Part shown: positions 1 through 6,928 of the stretch, piece after piece
Layout of the letters: the number at the start of each line of letters is the position of its first letter
Position numbering within the stretch: the first letter of the stretch is position 1
NCBI GenBank assembly: GCA_963628765.1
Contig: CAVGFV010000224.1
Span: 1 to 10,730 of the forward strand
DNA length: 10,730 nt
Origin: Succinimonas sp963628765
GTDB lineage: Bacteria > Pseudomonadota > Gammaproteobacteria > Enterobacterales > Succinivibrionaceae
Reading direction: 5' to 3'
Program-made: the position numbers and the translations under genes
Notes under the pieces: generated by a model
What the model saw: the letters and a program-made list of their open reading frames with translations, nothing else
What the model was told of the DNA's origin: nothing
Database searches by the model: none

Positions 1-236
1 TCAAGAAAAATAGCTGTTCTCACCATAAAACAGCTAAGTGATTCGAAAGATAGGTTATATACAAAAACCATAATAAGTTGATCTATTTTTTGATTCACCA
101 CTCTTCCTTGAGCTAATTTTAACCCTTTTCTCCGTAGCATTAAAGTTTAAAAGCACTTGCTACTTACCCTAGGAATATTTCTTAAAGAGCAAGACAACAT
201 ATTTGCCAGTGTTACATGTTTAAAATCTTTAAGTAT
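1..236. other. Gene-poor stretch downstream of rnd
   Basis: No recognisable gene lies here. On the minus strand a frame opens at ATG 140-138 (no Shine-Dalgarno, in-frame TAA just upstream) and stays open to the window edge. Within it, a GTG at 98-96 has a good AAGGAAG (109-103) in front, with 6 nt between the AGGA core and the start. The encoded peptide has a hydrophobic stretch but matches no family I know. An 8-bp inverted repeat, CTTAAAGA (181-188) with TCTTTAAG (226-233), sits just after rnd without a T-tract. The stretch may be a long rnd 3' untranslated region or the start of a neighbouring gene. Confidence 0.3.
6..36 (-). terminator. Candidate rho-independent terminator, leftward
   Basis: Read on the minus strand, TAGCTGTT (36-29) pairs perfectly with AACAGCTA (18-11) around a 10-nt loop and is followed by TTTTT (10-6). 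The geometry fits an intrinsic terminator for leftward transcription, most simply that of rnd, although it lies about 200 nt beyond the rnd stop codon. The stem is only moderately GC-rich. A short open frame running off the window edge covers the same bases, so both readings cannot be fully right. Confidence 0.45.
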
Positions 237-1370
237 TTAATTGGCCACAAATTTATTTAAATCACCAAGACACTCTTTACGCCAACCTGTTGTTAAAATT
301 GGGGTTTTATTAGGAGCATAGATTGGGTCGTAGAAAAAATGTTCTATCATTTTTCTACTTCCTATATAGTTTTCAGAAATCTTTGTTTGCGCGGCAATTT
401 TGGTTATGTGTTTCTTTAGTTCATCGCGTTTTTTAACTGCTGATTGGAAATATTTAACAGCATCATAGGTTGGATTAAGTTCTAAATCTTTTTTAGCTGA
501 CGCTGCACGTGCTGTAGTTTGAATTAAAGTGCCGTATTTCTCTACGGTTGTGTAATGTACGCCATTCTTAAGATAGGTTCTAGCATCAAGAATTTTGGAG
601 GTTTGAATAAGATCAACCAATACATTATTTCTAATAAAAAATGATGGTGGCGTATCTGTTTCACGGCAAATCTTTTCACGAAGCATGGTAATGGCTTGCA
701 ATATTCTTAATTCTGACGCCTTGAACCGCCCAGTCTTAGGGATACTGAGATAAAGTTCTTCAGGAGCTACGGTTTCATCTTCAGATGCTGATAACTCCTC
801 CATTTCCATAAGGAACCAACGATGATTGTCAGGAAGGTCGCGGAATTTAATTAAAAAATATTGTCTTAATTTTTCAAGATAAGCAACATCGTATGCAGCG
901 TATTCCATCTGTTCCGGAGTTAAAGGACGCTTAAGCCAATCTGTACGGGTTTCAGTTTTGGCAAGTTTTACTCCTAGAAATTTTTCAGTGAGGAAAGAAA
1001 GACCTAAAAGTTTTTTTTCTCCTAGAAAGGCTGCTGCCACTTGAGTATCAAAAATCTTTTTGGGTAAAAGTCTATGGTAGTTTTCACGGCGTGCTATTTC
1101 AGCGACTATCTCTAAATCTTCTGCACAGGCATGACATATAACTGTAGCATCAGTCATAACCATAAATTTTATTAGTTCGTGGAAGTGAAAATCCCCAAAA
1201 GGATCTACAAGAAAAATTTCTCCATTAGCTGCTAATTGCAAAAGACCTATTTTAGGGTAGAAGGTAACTTCACGAAAGAATTCTGTATCGAAAGCAATGA
1301 CCTCAGCTTTTTCAAGAAAATTCATCATGGAATTAAATGAAGAAAAATCGTTTACAAAAGTTGCAGTCAT
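237..1370 (-). CDS. rnd: Ribonuclease D
   Basis: This is a 3'-to-5' exoribonuclease of the DEDDy family that trims tRNA precursors and other small structured RNAs using two divalent metal ions. The 377 residues match the roughly 375 of E. coli RNase D. All exonuclease motifs are present: Exo I with Asp28 and Glu30 in FDTEFF, Exo II with Asp85 in HACAEDLEIV, and Exo III with Tyr157 and Asp161 in YAAYDVAYL. The catalytic domain covers about residues 1-190. A first HRDC domain follows at about 216-295 (SELRILQAITMLREKI, then PPSFFIRNNVLVDL), with a more diverged second HRDC-like region at about 305-375. The start is supported by AGGA placed 8 nt upstream of the ATG. It is transcribed away from uvrA and appears monocistronic. 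All catalytic residues are visible, so function is well supported. Confidence 0.95.
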   Translation of the reverse strand: MTATFVNDFSSFNSMMNFLEKAEVIAFDTEFFREVTFYPKIGLLQLAANGEIFLVDPFGDFHFHELIKFMVMTDATVICHACAEDLEIVAEIARRENYHRLLPKKIFDTQVAAAFLGEKKLLGLSFLTEKFLGVKLAKTETRTDWLKRPLTPEQMEYAAYDVAYLEKLRQYFLIKFRDLPDNHRWFLMEMEELSASEDETVAPEELYLSIPKTGRFKASELRILQAITMLREKICRETDTPPSFFIRNNVLVDLIQTSKILDARTYLKNGVHYTTVEKYGTLIQTTARAASAKKDLELNPTYDAVKYFQSAVKKRDELKKHITKIAAQTKISENYIGSRKMIEHFFYDPIYAPNKTPILTTGWRKECLGDLNKFVAN

Positions 1371-1447
1371 TGTGTGTCCTGTTTTATACGTTATGAAAGA
1401 TGTAACCTTTATTGCTTATCACTTCACGCAAGCTTTTTGATAAAGAA

Positions 1448-1476
1448 CTCATATTCTACCATCACTATAATTGCAA
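1448..1476 (-). promoter_or_regulatory. Candidate sigma-70 promoter for rnd
   Basis: On the minus strand TTGCAA (1476-1471) and TATGAG (1453-1448) are separated by exactly 17 nt, which would give a leader of about 70 nt before rnd. Both hexamers match the consensus only partly (4 of 6 each). The same bases hold a perfect TATAAT on the plus strand (1466-1471), so the assignment is tentative. Confidence 0.3.
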
Positions 1477-1660
1477 GGGTTAGAAAAGAGATGGATAAAT
1501 CCTATTTTTTGCCTAAAACGACGATTTTTTTTTTTCGTGTTGATTCTATTTAGAAACAACTTTATTTCAGAGAAGCGCGCATTGTGTAACAAAAAAAGTT
1601 TTTTTAAGAGGGTAATGCCACCTAGGAAAATATTATTTCTAAAACTCCCGTTTTTAAGAG

Positions 1661-1675
1661 TATAAATGGCATAAT
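1661..1675 (+). promoter_or_regulatory. Candidate uvrA -10 region
   Basis: TATAAA (1661-1666) and CATAAT (1670-1675) each differ from TATAAT at one base and lie 31 and 22 bp before the uvrA start. No good -35 hexamer lies at 16-18 bp from either (TCTAAA at 1638-1643 is the best, 3 of 6). The A7-G-T7 tract at 1591-1605 could act as upstream curvature. The call rests on the -10 hexamers only, and CATAAT would leave a very short leader. Confidence 0.3.
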
Positions 1676-1696
1676 GTGTGGATGAGGTGAATCATA

Positions 1697-4537
1697 ATGA
1701 CAAAAGAAATTGTAGTATCTGGTGCTCGTACCCATAATCTAAAGAACATCAATGTGCGCATTCCTAAGGATAGCTTTTGCGTGATAACAGGGCTTTCTGG
1801 TTCGGGAAAATCCTCTCTTGCCTTTGATACCTTATATGCAGAAGGGCAAAGAAAATATGTAGAATCACTTTCTGCTTATGCTAGACAATTTTTACAGCTT
1901 ATGGATAAGCCTGATGTGGACTATATTTCAGGATTGTCTCCAGCAATTTCTATTGAACAAAAAGCAGCATCTCACAACCCTAGATCTACAGTGGGAACTG
2001 TAACTGAAATTTACGATTATTTAAGACTTCTTTATGCTCGAGTTGGTATTGCTCGTTGCCCAGAACATGGCACGATTTTAAAAGCTCAAACAATAAGACA
2101 GATGACCGATGCGGTTATGGAAATTTCTGAAGAATCCAAGGTTATGCTGTTAGCACCTGTTGTAAGAGATCGTAAAGGAGAATATCGCCAATTATTAGAA
2201 GATCTCTCCCGTCAAGGTTATGTGAGAGCAAGAATTGATGGAGAAAATTGTTCTTTGTCAGATCCTCCAGATTTAGCTCTTCATGAAAAGCATAGTATTG
2301 ATGTGGTAGTAGACCGTTTTAAAGTTAGACATGATGATGAGACAAGAAGACGTGTTGCAGATGCTTTGGAAATCTGTTTGAAACTGGCAGATGGACATGC
2401 AAGCCTCGCATCAATGGATGATTCTTTTAAGAAGTTAGAATTTTCTTCTAAATATGCTTGCCCTGAATGTAACTATACCTTACCAGAATTAGAGCCAAGA
2501 AATTTTTCTTTTAACAATCCTAATGGAGCTTGCCCACTTTGTGCGGGGCTTGGTGTACAAGAAGTTTTCGTTCCTGAAAGTTTTATTGTGGATAAGTCCC
2601 TTTCATTACGAGATGGAGCAATTAAATTTTGGTCACCGACATCCAGCTACAATTTTGCATTTTTAGAAGCTCTAGCCAAAAAATATGAATTTAGCCTAGA
2701 TACACCTCTAAAAGATTTACCTAAAAATATAGTGCATAAAATTTTTCATGGTACGGGATCCGAAAAGATAAAAGTTGATCTTGAATTTGGTGAATGGAAT
2801 TACAACAAAGCAGTGCCTTTTGAAGGAATTATTCCTAATTTTACTCGTAAATATCGAGAAGCAAGTGATCGTCAAAAAGAAGAGCTTTCTAAATATTTAA
2901 CTGTTAATACCTGCCCTGAATGCAATGGTGCAAGATTAAAGCATGGCTATAGATATGTATTTATCAGAGATGCCAAAGGACAAGAGTACTCTTTACCTCA
3001 GTTAGGAAATCAAACTATTAAAGAGAATTTAGAGTTCTTTAGTAGCATTAGTATGTCATCGCAAGATCTTAAAATAGCCGCTCGTATTCTTAAGGAAATC
3101 AAGACGAGACTAGAGTTCCTTGTTAATGTAGGTCTTGATTATCTTACATTAAATCGCTCAAGTGAAACCCTTTCAGGTGGAGAAAGCCAACGTATCCGTT
3201 TGGCTAGTCAGATTGGATCAGGGCTTACAGGCGTCATGTATGTTCTCGATGAACCTAGTATTGGTTTACATGAAAGAGATAATGCAAGACTTTTAGATTC
3301 GCTGTTTCATTTGAGAGATCTCGGAAACACTGTAATTGTGGTTGAACATGACGAAAAGACCATTAGAAAAGCAGATTACATAGTAGACGTGGGGTCTGGT
3401 GCAGGTGTGCATGGTGGCAATATAGTAGCATCAGGAAGCGTTTCTGAAATTATGGCTAACCCGGATTCTCTTACAGGACAGTATTTATCTAGAAAAAAGA
3501 TTATTCCTATACCTGAAAGAGCGCAGGTGGGGAAAAACTTTTTAGTGCTTGAAGGAGCTTCTGGCAATAACCTTCAAGATGTAACCTTAAAGATCCCTTG
3601 CGGTGTTTTTACTTGTGTTACGGGTGTGTCAGGCTCAGGTAAGTCAACACTTATCAATGATACCCTTTACTTAGCAGCAGAGAGAGAATTGAATCGTGCG
3701 ATGCTGGTGCACCCGGCTCCGTTTGAAAAGATAAGCGGACTTGAGCTTTTTGATAAGGTTATAAATATCGATCAAACTCCAATAGGGCGCACACCACGTT
3801 CAAACCCAGCAACATATATTGATCTATTTACCCCAATTAGAGCTTTGTTTTCAGAAACTAGAGAAGCAAGAGCTAGAGGATACGGGCAAGGTAGATTCTC
3901 CTTTAACGTTAAAGGTGGTCGTTGTGAGGCCTGTCAGGGTGCAGGTGTTATAAAGGTCGAAATGAACTTTCTTCCTGATGTTTATGTGCAATGTGAAGAA
4001 TGTGGTGGTAGACGTTATAACCAAGAAACTCTTGATATTGAGTATAAAGGAAAGAATATCAATGACGTGTTGAATATGACAGCAGAAGAAGCTTTGGAAT
4101 TCTTTTATGCGATACCAACACTTAAAAAGAAATTACAAACTCTATGCGATGTAGGACTTTCTTATATCACTCTAGGACAATCTGCTACTACCTTCTCAGG
4201 TGGTGAAGCGCAACGTATAAAACTCGCTAAGGAGTTATCACGTACTTCTACGGGCAAAACATTGTATATTTTAGACGAGCCAACCACAGGTCTACACTTT
4301 GATGATGTTAATATGCTCCTTAAGGTGCTTTTTAGATTAAGAGATCAAGGAAATACCATAGTTGTTATTGAGCACAATATGGATATCATTAAGAGCGCCG
4401 ATTGGATTATCGATCTTGGACCAGAAGGTGGTGCTGGTGGTGGTCGTATTATTGCTCAAGGAACACCAGAGCAAATTGTAAAAACAGCGAAAAAGACTGG
4501 TTCCTATACGGGTATGTTTTTGAAAGAATATTTGTAA
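1697..4537 (+). CDS. uvrA: UvrABC system protein A (excinuclease ATPase subunit)
   Basis: UvrA is the damage-recognition ATPase of nucleotide excision repair: it dimerises, scans DNA, and loads UvrB at bulky lesions before UvrC incises. At 946 residues it is full length (E. coli about 940). The two ABC modules are intact. Module 1 has Walker A GLSGSGKSS (32-40), signature LSGGESQR (from 492) and Walker B VLDEPSIGL. Module 2 has Walker A GVSGSGKST (643-651), signature FSGGEAQR (from 833) and Walker B ILDEPTTGL. Each module has a CxxC...CxxC zinc site: the first from Cys255 (CPEC...CPLC), the second from Cys743 (CEAC...CEEC), the latter being the essential DNA-contacting finger. The start is set by GAGGTG at 1684-1689, 7 nt before the ATG. 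It is a single-gene unit, divergent from rnd and convergent with the mla operon. uvrA is SOS-regulated in many relatives, but no LexA box is visible here. Confidence 0.98.
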   Translation: MTKEIVVSGARTHNLKNINVRIPKDSFCVITGLSGSGKSSLAFDTLYAEGQRKYVESLSAYARQFLQLMDKPDVDYISGLSPAISIEQKAASHNPRSTVGTVTEIYDYLRLLYARVGIARCPEHGTILKAQTIRQMTDAVMEISEESKVMLLAPVVRDRKGEYRQLLEDLSRQGYVRARIDGENCSLSDPPDLALHEKHSIDVVVDRFKVRHDDETRRRVADALEICLKLADGHASLASMDDSFKKLEFSSKYACPECNYTLPELEPRNFSFNNPNGACPLCAGLGVQEVFVPESFIVDKSLSLRDGAIKFWSPTSSYNFAFLEALAKKYEFSLDTPLKDLPKNIVHKIFHGTGSEKIKVDLEFGEWNYNKAVPFEGIIPNFTRKYREASDRQKEELSKYLTVNTCPECNGARLKHGYRYVFIRDAKGQEYSLPQLGNQTIKENLEFFSSISMSSQDLKIAARILKEIKTRLEFLVNVGLDYLTLNRSSETLSGGESQRIRLASQIGSGLTGVMYVLDEPSIGLHERDNARLLDSLFHLRDLGNTVIVVEHDEKTIRKADYIVDVGSGAGVHGGNIVASGSVSEIMANPDSLTGQYLSRKKIIPIPERAQVGKNFLVLEGASGNNLQDVTLKIPCGVFTCVTGVSGSGKSTLINDTLYLAAERELNRAMLVHPAPFEKISGLELFDKVINIDQTPIGRTPRSNPATYIDLFTPIRALFSETREARARGYGQGRFSFNVKGGRCEACQGAGVIKVEMNFLPDVYVQCEECGGRRYNQETLDIEYKGKNINDVLNMTAEEALEFFYAIPTLKKKLQTLCDVGLSYITLGQSATTFSGGEAQRIKLAKELSRTSTGKTLYILDEPTTGLHFDDVNMLLKVLFRLRDQGNTIVVIEHNMDIIKSADWIIDLGPEGGAGGGRIIAQGTPEQIVKTAKKTGSYTGMFLKEYL

Positions 4538-4577
4538 GAGCGTTAGAGAAGCTAATAAACAGCCAACTGCTATACAG

Positions 4578-4607
4578 AATAAGGCGTGCTGAAAAGCACG
4601 CCTTATT
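4578..4607. terminator. Bidirectional terminator shared by uvrA and the mla operon
   Basis: A perfect 13-bp stem (4578-4590 with 4595-4607) closes on a GAAA loop on the plus strand. The GC-rich core AAGGCGTGCT is flanked by A/T pairs, so each strand has a T-rich run on its 3' side: TTATTTAT on plus, TTATTCTG on minus. It lies 40 bp after the uvrA stop and 30 bp beyond the mlaB stop, exactly between two convergent transcripts. It should terminate uvrA most strongly; the minus-strand tail has fewer consecutive Ts. Confidence 0.85.
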
Positions 4608-4637
4608 TATATCTACTAAATTACTAGTATGTAGGTA

Positions 4638-4883
4638 TCAAAATATGAATAAAGGTGCAACGTGAAACAGCTTTAAAAGATTTTCAGCATCCTTAGGAGG
4701 ATTGTGAATCTTTAGTTTCTTTTCAGGAGTTGCCTTTGCCCACAAAACTAGGAAAGCCATTCCAGCTGAATCAAGCCTTGATATGCCACTAAGATCAACT
4801 TCGTTTTCTTTAAAATAATCTTCACGATTATCCCAAAGTTTTTCTACTAACTTAGCATCAAGGGTGCCAGAAAGAGATTTCAT
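4638..4883 (-). CDS. mlaB: MlaB, STAS-domain subunit of the Mla phospholipid transporter
   Basis: MlaB is the small cytoplasmic STAS protein that binds the MlaF ATPase and is needed for assembly and activity of the MlaFEDB inner-membrane complex. The STAS core is recognisable: VDLSGISRLDSAGMAFL (about residues 29-45) corresponds to IDLSRVSRVDTGGLALL of E. coli, with Ser in place of the functionally important Thr52. It has 81 residues against 97 in E. coli and begins directly at the second strand (SLSGTLD), so the first beta strand is missing. This is not a mis-called start: the mlaC stop TAA lies in the same frame four codons upstream. The Shine-Dalgarno TAAGGA is formed over that stop. It is the last gene of the operon and is followed by the shared terminator. 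Confidence 0.88.
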   Translation of the reverse strand: MKSLSGTLDAKLVEKLWDNREDYFKENEVDLSGISRLDSAGMAFLVLWAKATPEKKLKIHNPPKDAENLLKLFHVAPLFIF

Positions 4884-4889
4884 ACTGAT

Positions 4890-4895
4890 TCCTTA
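4890..4895 (-). promoter_or_regulatory. mlaB ribosome binding site overlapping the mlaC stop
   Basis: On the minus strand TAAGGA (4895-4890) combines the mlaC stop codon with the mlaB Shine-Dalgarno core, 6 nt before the ATG. It fixes the mlaB start and implies translational coupling. The same arrangement (TAAGGT over the mlaE stop) precedes mlaD at 6144-6157. Confidence 0.75.
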
Positions 4896-5549
4896 CTTTG
4901 CTGTTTCAGCAACGTGTTTTTCAAGCATTTTTGATACTTCATCAATGCCTTTATCACGAATCATGCCACTAAGTTCAGACTGCTTTGCACTTAAAAGAGA
5001 AATACCTTCTGCCACCATGTCGTAAGCTTTCCACTGATTGGTTTTGGAGTTTAATCTCATCTTAAAAATTACGGCAACATCTGGAGCATCAGGTGCTGAA
5101 ATAGTAACTTTTACAGAAGTAAATTTATCGTTAATTGGTTCAGGATCTTGTACTTTGATGGTCTGATTTGTATATTTCTTAAGAGCATCAGCATAGGTAG
5201 CAACAATGTAGTCTGTGAAAGCTTTAGTAAAGTTTTCACGCTGTTCAGGAGTAGTATTTTTTAGATTGGTGCCCATAACCTTAAATGATGAGTACTTGTT
5301 ATCAATATAAGGTAAAAGTTCATCTCTAATAATTTGGCGTGCAACCTCTGTGGTCATATTGCCTTTATTTGCCTTTAATTTCTTGAAGGTATTGTCAGCA
5401 AGAAAATTCATCATTTTGTAAGGGTCAGTTGTATCGACCTGTGTAGAAACATCAGCAGCATAGACAGCGTTTGAGGCTAATGGAGCTGCAATTGACATGC
5501 AAACAGCAAAACCAAGTACTGATAAGCTTTTAACGACATAATTCTTCAT
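4893..5549 (-). CDS. mlaC: MlaC, periplasmic phospholipid carrier
   Basis: MlaC is the soluble periplasmic lipid-binding protein that shuttles phospholipids between the outer-membrane MlaA-porin complex and the MlaFEDB complex. The 218-residue precursor (E. coli about 211) begins with a Sec signal peptide: basic start MKNYVVKS, hydrophobic core VLGFAVCMSIAA, and a probable signal peptidase I site after Val29-Tyr30-Ala31, leaving mature Ala-Asp-Val-Ser. The body shows the family pattern: a predicted helical region with the conserved PYIDNKYSSFKVMG and TPEQRENFTKAFTDYIVATYADAL type segments, then the sheet region INDKFTSVKVTI and KTNQWKAYDMVAEGISLL. AAGGAAAG lies just before the ATG. Unlike its neighbours it is separated from the previous gene, by 76 bp that contain a small hairpin. 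mlaB follows after 9 bp in the same frame. Confidence 0.95.
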   Translation of the reverse strand: MKNYVVKSLSVLGFAVCMSIAAPLASNAVYAADVSTQVDTTDPYKMMNFLADNTFKKLKANKGNMTTEVARQIIRDELLPYIDNKYSSFKVMGTNLKNTTPEQRENFTKAFTDYIVATYADALKKYTNQTIKVQDPEPINDKFTSVKVTISAPDAPDVAVIFKMRLNSKTNQWKAYDMVAEGISLLSAKQSELSGMIRDKGIDEVSKMLEKHVAETAK

Positions 5550-5572
5550 GTTTCTTTCCTTTTGTGTTCCAT

Positions 5573-5593
5573 TTGATATTAGTTAAATATCAA
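5573..5593 (-). repeat. Small hairpin between mlaD and mlaC
   Basis: TTGATAT (5573-5579) and ATATCAA (5587-5593) form a perfect 7-bp stem with a 7-nt loop in the only sizeable gap of the operon. It is AT-rich and has no T-tract on the minus strand, so it is unlikely to be an efficient terminator; it could mark an RNA processing or stability site. No good promoter was seen in the gap. Confidence 0.4.
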
Positions 5594-5625
5594 TTTTTAA
5601 TATTATTTAAATTTTTAAGTGTTGC

Positions 5626-6144
5626 TTATAAAGCTGGTTCTTCTTTCTTATCGCTATCCTTCTTATCGTCATCTCCTTTTACACTGTATAAGAATTTTCC
5701 GATAAGATCTTCAAGAACGATGGCAGAGCCTGTATCCGCAATACGATCACCATCTTTAAGATAGGTTGAACCCATCTCTTCATCATAAAAGCCTGGTGTA
5801 AGACCAATGTACTGTTCGCCAATGAGTCCAGATGTAAGGATTGCTACTTTGCTTTCGCTTGATAATTGGTCGTATTGTTTTTCAATTTCCATTTCTACAA
5901 CTGGAACGAGCTTTTTCTTATCAACGTAAATGTTAGATACTCGTCCGATAACTACACCGCCAATTTTTACAGGAGCTCTAACTTTGAGAGAACCTATATT
6001 ATCGAAGTAGCCATGAACTTTATATACATCAGAGCTGTAATCAAATGAAAGACCAGCTACCTTTAGTGCTAGAACAACACCAGCAGCTATGCTGACTAGC
6101 ATAAATAGACCGACTATGAATTCAAGTTTATTAAATTTTACCAT
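5626..6144 (-). CDS. mlaD: MlaD, MCE-domain inner-membrane protein
   Basis: MlaD forms a hexameric ring on the periplasmic face of the inner membrane that receives lipid from or passes it to MlaC and connects to the MlaE permease. The 172 residues (E. coli 183) start with one membrane anchor at about 7-29 (LEFIVGLFMLVSIAAGVVLAL). A single MCE domain follows at about 38-117, with the hallmark VKIGGVVIGRVSNI (59-72) and LTSGLIGEQYIGL. A C-terminal helix AIVLEDLIGKFLY (141-153) corresponds to the E. coli pore-lining helix. The last 18 residues are a charged, probably disordered tail (KGDDDKKDSDKKEEPAL). The Shine-Dalgarno TAAGGT overlaps the mlaE stop, 10 bp upstream, which suggests coupled translation. 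Confidence 0.96.
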   Translation of the reverse strand: MVKFNKLEFIVGLFMLVSIAAGVVLALKVAGLSFDYSSDVYKVHGYFDNIGSLKVRAPVKIGGVVIGRVSNIYVDKKKLVPVVEMEIEKQYDQLSSESKVAILTSGLIGEQYIGLTPGFYDEEMGSTYLKDGDRIADTGSAIVLEDLIGKFLYSVKGDDDKKDSDKKEEPAL

Positions 6145-6154
6145 TTGTATTACC

Positions 6155-6928
6155 TTAGAACATTAGTGCGGTCAGCACGAAGTCCAAACCAAGAATTGCA
6201 AGAGATGATTGTACAACTGTATTAGTTGTGGCTTTACTAATACCTGCAGATGTTGGAACCAAATCATAACCATTAAATAGGGCGATCCAAGTTACCACAA
6301 TAGCAAATACGAAACTCTTAATAATACACATGCCAATATCGTCCCAGAATTGTACGCTACCTTGCATGCTACCCCAGAAAATGCCATCGTCTACGCCAAG
6401 CCAATCAACACCTACGAGCTTGCCACCATAAACACCTACAAGAGTAAACAACAGTGTAAGAAGCGGAAGTGAAATTACTCCTGCCCAAAAACGTGGTGCA
6501 ATTACACGGCGAAGCGGATCTACAGCCATCATTTCCATTGATGTTAATTGTTCAGTGGCTTTTTTTAGGCCGATCTCCGCAGTTAATGCAGATCCTGCAC
6601 GACCAGCAAACAGAAGGGCTGCAACCACAGGGCCTAGTTCACGGATAATTGAAAAGGCCACGAGTTGTCCTAATGCTCCTTCAGCCATAAATTGTACAAG
6701 AACATTAAATCCTTGAAGACCTAGTACCATTCCGATAAAAAGTCCAGAAACTACAATAATACTTACTGATTGCACGCCGACAACATAAAGCTGGGTTATT
6801 ACCTGTGGAAAATTTTTACGGAATTCAGGTTTGCCAACTAGTGAATAAAAAAGCATTATCGTGGCACGACCTAGGGCGTTTAATTTTCTGACACCAAAGT
6901 GCCCCATACGGGATATGAAATTCGCCAT
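6155..6928 (-). CDS. mlaE: MlaE, permease of the Mla phospholipid transporter
   Basis: MlaE is the membrane-embedded permease of the MlaFEDB ABC complex; a dimer sits between the MlaF ATPases and the MlaD ring. The 257 residues (E. coli 260) show an N-terminal amphipathic interface region (about 1-45), then hydrophobic segments at about 46-75, 85-112, 143-172, 198-220 and 236-257. The family signature is clear: IIRELGPVVAALLFAGRAGSALTAEIG is readable across 94-120, followed by the cytoplasmic coupling segment with ATEQLTSMEMMAVDP (124-138), which docks on MlaF. The start ATG overlaps the last base of the mlaF stop (TAATG), with GAGG 8 nt upstream inside mlaF, so the two are translationally coupled as expected for subunits in equal amounts. 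Confidence 0.97.
   Translation of the reverse strand: MANFISRMGHFGVRKLNALGRATIMLFYSLVGKPEFRKNFPQVITQLYVVGVQSVSIIVVSGLFIGMVLGLQGFNVLVQFMAEGALGQLVAFSIIRELGPVVAALLFAGRAGSALTAEIGLKKATEQLTSMEMMAVDPLRRVIAPRFWAGVISLPLLTLLFTLVGVYGGKLVGVDWLGVDDGIFWGSMQGSVQFWDDIGMCIIKSFVFAIVVTWIALFNGYDLVPTSAGISKATTNTVVQSSLAILGLDFVLTALMF

Larger units (their letters stand above)
1371..1696. other. Divergent rnd-uvrA intergenic region
   Basis: This 326-bp spacer is very AT-rich and holds no convincing gene; a 64-codon open frame at 1471-1665 (plus) is low-complexity and lacks a good ribosome binding site. Visible elements are a perfect plus-strand TATAAT at 1466-1471 without a good -35, an 11-T run at 1525-1535, and A7-G-T7 at 1591-1605, which should bend the DNA. 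Tandem -10-like hexamers TATAAA (1661-1666) and CATAAT (1670-1675) lie just before uvrA. I see no CTG-N10-CAG LexA-type box anywhere in the spacer. Confidence 0.6.

Noticed and set aside
1471..1665. 64-codon plus-strand open frame between rnd and uvrA
   Set aside because: It is rich in Phe, Lys and Arg from homopolymer runs, has no good ribosome binding site, and lies in promoter DNA.
4567..4576. CTG...CAG near the uvrA end as a possible LexA half-site pair
   Set aside because: The spacing is far too short for a LexA box, and it lies downstream of uvrA.
4402..4665. Plus-strand open frame across the uvrA end and terminator
   Set aside because: It overlaps uvrA out of frame and runs through the terminator hairpin; it begins with a Trp-rich frame-shifted translation.
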